Origin: Ophiosphaerella korrae
Lineage: Eukaryota; Ascomycota; Dothideomycetes; Pleosporales; Phaeosphaeriaceae
Length of the DNA: 20,729 nucleotides
Assembly: GCA_028456385.1 (NCBI GenBank)
Contig: JALNQF010000594.1
Location: forward strand, 1-20,729
Direction of reading: 5' to 3'
The notes under the pieces were generated by a model that was not told the DNA's origin, made no database searches, and saw nothing but the letters and a program-made list of their open reading frames with translations. The number at the start of each line of letters is the position of its first letter. Within the stretch, counting starts at the first letter, position 1. The position numbers were made by a program, and so were the translations under genes. Below are positions 15,784 to 20,729 of this stretch, piece after piece.

Positions 15784-17813
15784 ATGCCGATTTATAAGGT
15801 AGAACCACCCACCAGCTGCGAGTTACAAGAGATCGAGACAGAGAAAACGTCCTACACTCCCGTTGAGGTGGCGGACGCTCCGGTCTGGGACTATCAAGAT
15901 GAAGTTCCATCCCTCCATTTCCAGACCTGGATCGCGCTCGCGACCATGTTCGTCTTGAACTTCGTCCAACTCGCGGCGCTTCAGGGACCGCCCGCGGTGG
16001 TGAGTGTTCCCTTAAGCCTTGCTCAAGCCTTGTTATTTAATGGTTGGTTAACACTGACGGTGGCGGCCCGTAGTTGACGTACATTGGAACCAGCCTCAAC
16101 GATCCCGGGAAACAGATATGGGTTAGCACCTCGCTATCTTTGGTACAAGCAGTTCTGGCGCCCATTATCGCGTCAATCTCCGATACGTTTCAAGCCCGAA
16201 AATATATCCTGGTCGGCGCATCCCTGGTCTCGTGTGCCGGCTGCGCGGTGGCCCCAGGATCTCAAAACATCAACAGATTGATCGGCGCCCAGATTCTAAT
16301 CGGGTTCGGCTTTTCGGCCGCCCCGCTGGCGTATGCGATCCCCAGCGAAATCGCCCCAGAAAATGGAGACCAAGTATGAATTCTGCTCCCCACTCCCTTT
16401 TCTGCGGAAAGAGAACCCAGAAGCTGACAATGACGGCACTACAGTGGTCCAGGCCGCCATGAATGTCGCTGGATGCCTCGGAGCCATTGCTGGCCCTTGA
16501 GCATCGGTGCCCTAACACGAAGTAGCCCTAAAAACGGATGGCGAACCTACTTTGTGCGTAGCCACTGACCCTGAAAAACCCGAGGTATGCTGATCTGGTT
16601 CTAGTGGATTGAAATGGGCCTCTGGGCCATAGCTGTTGCCGGCATCCTGGTGGGATACCGCCCACCAAAGCGGCACACCCGATACGACCATCTGACCTTC
16701 TGGCAGAAGCTAGGCCGCACTGATTTTGTCGGAAGCGGACTACTCGCCGCAGGTCTAACGCTGCTGATGACAGGTCTCGGCCTAGGTGGCAATCAGTATA
16801 GTTGGACCAATAGTCGTGTGTTGGCGACGCTGATTGTCGGCTCCGTCGCGCTTCTCAGCTTCGGCGCCTACGAATGGAAAGGTACCAAGACAGGCATTTT
16901 CCACCACGACCTGTTTCGCCGTGAAGGAAGGATGGGTCGAACCTTCGCTCTCTGCCTCTTCCTGATGTTCTTGGAAGGTGTGTTATTCTTCGCCATGGTG
17001 AACTTCTATCCTATCTTGTAAGCAATCAACCGCATCGTCCTTCCTTCTGCAGAGACTGATTCAGATGCAGAACAACGACGCTGTTCGAGCAAGACTCTCT
17101 CCTCGTCGTGCTTCGTGGCCAGCCATATTTTATGGTGGGCATAGTATCGGCTCTGTTCTGGGGTTATGTCAGCACGCGGTTCCAAACCATCCGAGAGCCA
17201 CTATTTGTTGGCTATTTGATAATGACGGCCGGTATGGCGGCAATGGCTACCATCCACCTAACGATTCTGCCAGTGCCATTGGTTTCGCGAGTTTGCAGGG
17301 GATAGGTGTCGGCGCGCCTCTTATCTTGATTATCACAGGAGTGCAGCTCGCTACACCCATAGCTGTATCGCCACCGCGACGGGTGTGACGACGTCGGCTC
17401 GCTCTCTCGCCGCGTCTATGTTTACCGCGATATATGCGGCCGCGATGCAGACACGACTGCAGACTAAGATTCCCACCTACGTCGCCAAGGCGGCGGCCCA
17501 GGCGGGGCTTCCACCAAGCTCTATCGGAGCGTTCGTCGGAGCCATTTCATCGCAGGATACGGCCGCCCTTTCGGGAATCCCGGGTGTATCTCAGGTCATT
17601 GTCGGAGCGGGTGGTGCGGCCCTGAAGCAGGCCTATGCCGACTCAGTAAGGGTCGTCTTCATCATCGGAGCTCCTTTCGGGGTGGTTGCCTGTGTGGCTT
17701 CCTTGTTTTTGGGTGACTTGCGCCAGACTATGAATTATTCCGTGGACGCCCCGATTGAGGACCTTCACGCAAGCGGTAAACGGCAGCAAGAGAATGTGAC
17801 TGGTGGTGTTTGA
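15784..17813 (+). CDS. TRI12-type MFS transporter, five exons, with four apparent -1 frameshifts
   Basis: A transporter of the major facilitator superfamily, fungal TRI12/siderophore-exporter type: LTYIGTSLNDPGKQIWVS, DTFQARKYILVGA, GAQILIGFGFSAAPLAYAIPSEI, GLWAIAVAGILVGYRPP, GQPYFMVGIVSALFWGYVSTR, SLQGIGVGAPL, GVTTSARSLAASMFTAIYAA. Exons: 15784-15999, 16074-16373, 16445-16553, 16605-17017, 17071-17813. Introns have donors GTGAGT, GTATGA, GTGCGT and GTAAGC, with CTGAC/CTGAT-type branch sites. The frame is lost at four places, each repaired by one extra C in a C-run: 16354-16357, 16494-16496, 17257-17258 and 17356-17358. With these the model has about 594 residues, normal for the family, and no nonsense codon. 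It is either very recently broken or intact and mis-sequenced. It probably exports a product of the neighbouring enzymes (inference). The in-frame GTG at 15769 is not the start. Confidence 0.88.
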
Positions 17814-18301
17814 GGTGGAAGTTGTCAAAAGTAAATTGTGATCGAATAGATAATTCACGTCATCTTGATTGAATATTCCTGCCACGTCAGCGAGGGGACG
17901 AAGATCTGCCTTGTTTGAACAACCTCTTCATTCCAGAGTCAAGAAGCTCCACGTCGACAACAGCCCCTCTTTGGCTGAATGATGTAAAGAGCAGGGAAGA
18001 GGAGAAAGGCTAGATACTTATGTACGAATATCAGGATCATTCTGGGTAGTATATGAAGCTCATAAAACGCATAGAAATGGGTCAAGTTGGTAAATAATAG
18101 TATGGCTTAGGGCACCTCACGTAATGAAAAACCGTTTTACGCAACATCTTCTCCTATACATCACCTTAACAAAAATGAGGTGAGATGAAAGGTCGCTGAA
18201 GGCCACAATAGAGACATAGCGTAATTCCCGGCTACTTGCACATCCCTGCTACTTGCACACCTTCACCGCCTCCGCACACACAAACTTCAAAATAGTGTAA
18301 A
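17814..18301. other. Interval between transporter and pogo element
   Basis: No ORF is supported. The left part is the transporter's 3' region. The right part (from about 18200) is probably the 5' terminal region of the pogo-type element that starts coding at 18302. I could not define a terminal inverted repeat, because the matching end downstream is strongly mutated. Confidence 0.45.
18231..18259. repeat. Direct repeat GCTACTTGCACA, two copies
   Basis: GCTACTTGCACA occurs at 18231-18242 and 18248-18259 (17-bp period), about 45 bp before the transposase ATG. Short repeated motifs at element ends are typical transposase-binding sites in Tc1/mariner-like transposons, so this is a candidate subterminal binding site. 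Confidence 0.55.
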
Positions 18302-19894
18302 ATGGTCAATGAAGCAGATATTTAGAAGGCGATAGATGATCTAAATTCGCAAGAAACACCAAATTACACCAAACCCGCAAGAAAATTCAAAATTGACCAT
18401 ACAACCCTGATGCGCAGGCATAAAGGCATTTCTCACACAGTTCAGAAAGCACACTCTGAATCTCTTCAATTACTCACGGATGAACAAGAAGAGACTCTTA
18501 TACGACATATCAGTAATCTTTCAGATCGTGGCTTACCTTCCACACCTCAAATTCTCAGGAATCTCGTGTTTGAGATTGTGAAAAGGCAGCCTAGAAAGAA
18601 CTGGGTGCCCACATTCTGCAAGCGTCACCAAGACAAGATTAAAAGCCTCTATCTCCGCGCAATCGACCAAACGCGTCAAGTCGCTGATAATTCTGCTTAT
18701 TTTGAGCACTTATACGCAAATGTAAGGCCCTAAAGCCTTTATTATATTCTATTACTTACGCCTTAAAAGTTGAAGCGGATAATAGAGAAATACCACATAG
18801 AGCCGCACAACATCCACAACTTCGATGAGAAAGGCTTTCTTCTCGGCCTCTGCCATTCCATTAAGCGCTAGTTGGGATCCAACAACTTAAGAGCAAAAAA
18901 ATCGTCGGTGCAAGCCAAGATGGGAGCCGAGAGTTCATCTCTCTACTTGCCTGTATCTGTGCGGACGGAACGGCCATTCCACCGGCTCTTATTTACCAGG
19001 AACCTCTGGAGATCTTCAAGACACCTGGTTAGAGGATTTTAATCACTCATCTGACTATGCATACTTCGCAACTTCAGAAAAAGGGTGGACAAACGAGGAT
19101 CTTGGATTGAAATGGCTCGAGATATTTGACTGGCGTACAAAGGAGAAAGCAGGCAACTTAAGGCGTCTCTTACTCGTCGATGGTCATTCGAGTCATGTAA
19201 ACCTCCGGTTTATCGACTATTGCGACAAGAACAAGATTTTACTGGTGGTCTTGCCTCCACATTTAACCCACCGCCTGCAGTCACTTGACGTTGGCATTTT
19301 CTCGCCTCTTGCGCATGCATACTCACAGGAGATTGCTCAGTTAATTCAATCGAGCTGTGGATTCTCTCGCCTGACAAAACGAAGCTTCTGGCGACTTTTT
19401 GCAGCGGCCTGGGACCGTCTCCGCGAAACAGCGACAATGATTTGAAGAGGAAGACACCGGGGTCTGTGAGAGGAGTCCGTCGGCTGGCCAAAGAAATCCA
19501 CAAGGAACAAGCTGTGCACACAGCCAAAATGGGAGAAATTATCCGAGCATGTAGAAAGCTCGCAATTCAGAATGAAATTCTCAAGCATGAGAATACTGGG
19601 TTGCGTGCAGCACTTGTGGGAGAGAAGAAGAAGCGAAAGAGAGGGAAAGGTATGGGGCTATTCGACAAAGAACGGCCTGGAGAAGCGCAGTTCTTTTCGC
19701 TAGAGAAGGCTGCAGCAGTTAGGCAGCGAGCGGAAGAGATTAAGATTGAGAGACGACTGAAAAAGTCTCTTGCGGAAAAGATAATCCAACAGGCACGAGA
19801 GGAGGAGAAGGCACGGGCAAAGATAGAAAAGGCACGAGAAAGAGAGGAAAAGAAACAAGCTAAAATTGCAGAGCGCGAGCAGCTTACAAAGTAG
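18302..19894 (+). pseudogene. Pogo-type DDE transposase, frameshifted relic
   Basis: ATG 18302 starts MVNEADI, a TAG (18323-18325, one change from CAG), then KAIDDLN, an HTH (FKIDHTTLMRRHKG), LTDEQEETLIRHI, and a CENP-B-type second DNA-binding part (WVPTFCKRHQDKIKS). A 48-nt intron is likely at 18722-18769 (donor GTAAGG). The DDE core follows: HNIHNFDEKGFLLG (first Asp), QQLKSKKIVGASQDGSREF, LACICADGTAIPP, LLLVDGHSSHVN (second Asp) and THRLQSLDVGIFSPL (third Asp). Frame changes of -1 occur near 18865-18880 and 19000-19003 (a G-run), and the frame changes again near 19430. The C-terminal part (19442-19894) has TPGSVRGVRRLAKEIHKEQAVHTAKM, ALVGEKKKRKRGKGMGLFDKE and a long Lys/Glu/Arg coiled coil. 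The ATGIFP-like segment between core and tail is missing. The copy is inactive. Confidence 0.9.
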
Positions 19895-20600
19895 AAGGAA
19901 GAATGTAAAGCTAAAAAGCTTATATTAAAACAAATTTAGCTTAAAAAAAAGGCGTAATTAGCTACTAAGCAGAAGCCTAGAGAAAGTAGGGCGGAGAAGA
20001 TATAGGAAAACTACCTGTAAAAAGGCGCAAGATTACAATATAGGAACGAGTAGAGGCACCTAAAAAGCGACTTAAAAGTAGAAATAGGCTTCAAAGAATT
20101 AGCTTACAGCAGCAAATTTGTCTAGGGAGGTTCGTAGACTAGGTCGCGATAGGTTAAACTAGGATAGGTAGGTTTTAGGAGTTTTAAGGACTAGGCGCAA
20201 AATTACTCCTCTATAGTAATATCTAGACTAGAAATATTATAGAAGACTTCTCTAGATTATATACTATAAGTCTATAAAGTTTTATATAAATTAACTTATA
20301 TATTATAGAGTAATACTACTATAAGGGAGTACTAAGTAAACTTACTAACATACTCCCTCTAGCTAAAGATTTACTAGCTACTAGGCAACTACTCTTCTTA
20401 CTAAGTAGTTACCTAGTATATATAGCTTTAATACCTCTCTCTTAGTTAGCTCTCTATCTACTATTTGCTTTCTTTTTAATTAACTAGTTACTACACCTCC
20501 TAGAGCTATCTTATATAAAGTCTACCTTATATAATAGTAGATAATAGTAAAATTTACTTCTTTAGGCTTCTTTACTACCTAGGTCCTTACATTAGGGGGT
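19895..20600. other. Transposon tail with extreme RIP-like CpA/TpG depletion
   Basis: Directly after the transposase tail the same frame continues as a charged peptide, but almost every Gln position reads TAG or TAA (for example 19892-19894 and at 19937, 19955). From about 20200 the sequence is nearly all TA, CT, AG and TT steps. Between 20221 and 20340 I count no CpA, no TpG and no CpG. This is the fingerprint of RIP (CpA to TpA on both strands). No gene is present. Confidence 0.8.
20379..20418. repeat. 15-bp inverted repeat with 10-nt loop
   Basis: TACTAGGCAACTACT (20379-20393) and AGTAGTTACCTAGTA (20404-20418) are reverse complements with a single difference, itself a C/T-type change. They could form a hairpin or be a remnant of nested terminal inverted repeats. 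Confidence 0.8.
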
Positions 20601-20729
20601 ATCCTATGACAAAGGGATAGACGTTAGATATAGAGATTTATATGCTACCAACAACTATTTTATAGCGGCCGCATTCGTGGCGGTCGCAGTAGGGAGCTCA
20701 CAAACATGTGCAACGCACGGTTTACAATC
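20601..20729. other. GC-richer end segment after the RIP-like block
   Basis: From about 20665 composition returns to normal (AGCGGCCGCATTCG and onward), marking the edge of the mutated block. There is no ORF, and the window ends here. Confidence 0.4.

Noticed and set aside
1..20729. tRNA or rRNA genes, or a Starship captain (DUF3435 tyrosine recombinase)
   Set aside because: I looked for conserved tRNA boxes and for DUF3435-type motifs and saw none.

Overview
The window looks like an accessory, transposon-rich region of a filamentous ascomycete (Pezizomycotina; a Eurotiales-like fungus is my best guess from the gene families, not proven). The evidence is short introns of about 45-75 nt with GTRNGT donors and CTRAY branch sites, fungal-only domains (DUF7924, TRI12-type transporters, fungal kinase-like proteins, Fot1/pogo transposases, a chromodomain Ty3/Gypsy integrase), and stretches where CpA/TpG has been replaced by TpA, as repeat-induced point mutation (RIP) leaves.

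Layout. 1-800: purine-rich low-complexity sequence and small tandem duplications. 803-2392: remains of a fungal kinase-like gene. 2840-3370: N-lobe of an SRPK-type kinase relic, cut at its catalytic loop where a Fot1/pogo-like relic starts (3430-3613). 3929-4471: N-terminal part of a Ser/Pro-rich orphan protein. 4855-5112: transposase C-terminal tail. 5269-5601: N-terminal fragment of a fungal NLR-type protein with a DUF676-like alpha/beta-hydrolase domain. 5995-7534: DUF7924 gene with PD-(D/E)XK-like residues. 7535-9190: no convincing gene. 9195-9548 (-): kinase relic. 9877-11241: a second, different PD-(D/E)XK-like gene, whose end runs into a transposase tail (11199-11540). 11641-12652: Ty3/Gypsy integrase plus chromodomain relic. 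12953-17813: what is left of a secondary-metabolism locus: C-terminal half of an FAD monooxygenase, a trans-enoyl-reductase-type MDR enzyme (-), an unidentified ORF (-), and a five-exon TRI12/MFS transporter. 18302-20100: a pogo-type element, with a heavily RIP-like tail reaching about 20600.

Two kinds of damage can be told apart. The kinase relics, the integrase and the pogo tail carry in-frame stops that are one C-to-T change from Gln or Arg codons, as RIP would make. The metabolic genes (12953-17813) have essentially no nonsense codons but several 1-nt length changes in short homopolymers, five of them loss of one C from a C-run. Those could be long-read assembly errors, so the MFS gene may be intact in the organism.

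The most original theme is the repeated pairing, within about 11 kb, of REase-fold-like (PD-(D/E)XK) orphan genes with kinase-like and NLR-like fragments, all embedded in transposon relics. The two PD-(D/E)XK-like ORFs are the best-preserved long genes of the left half.
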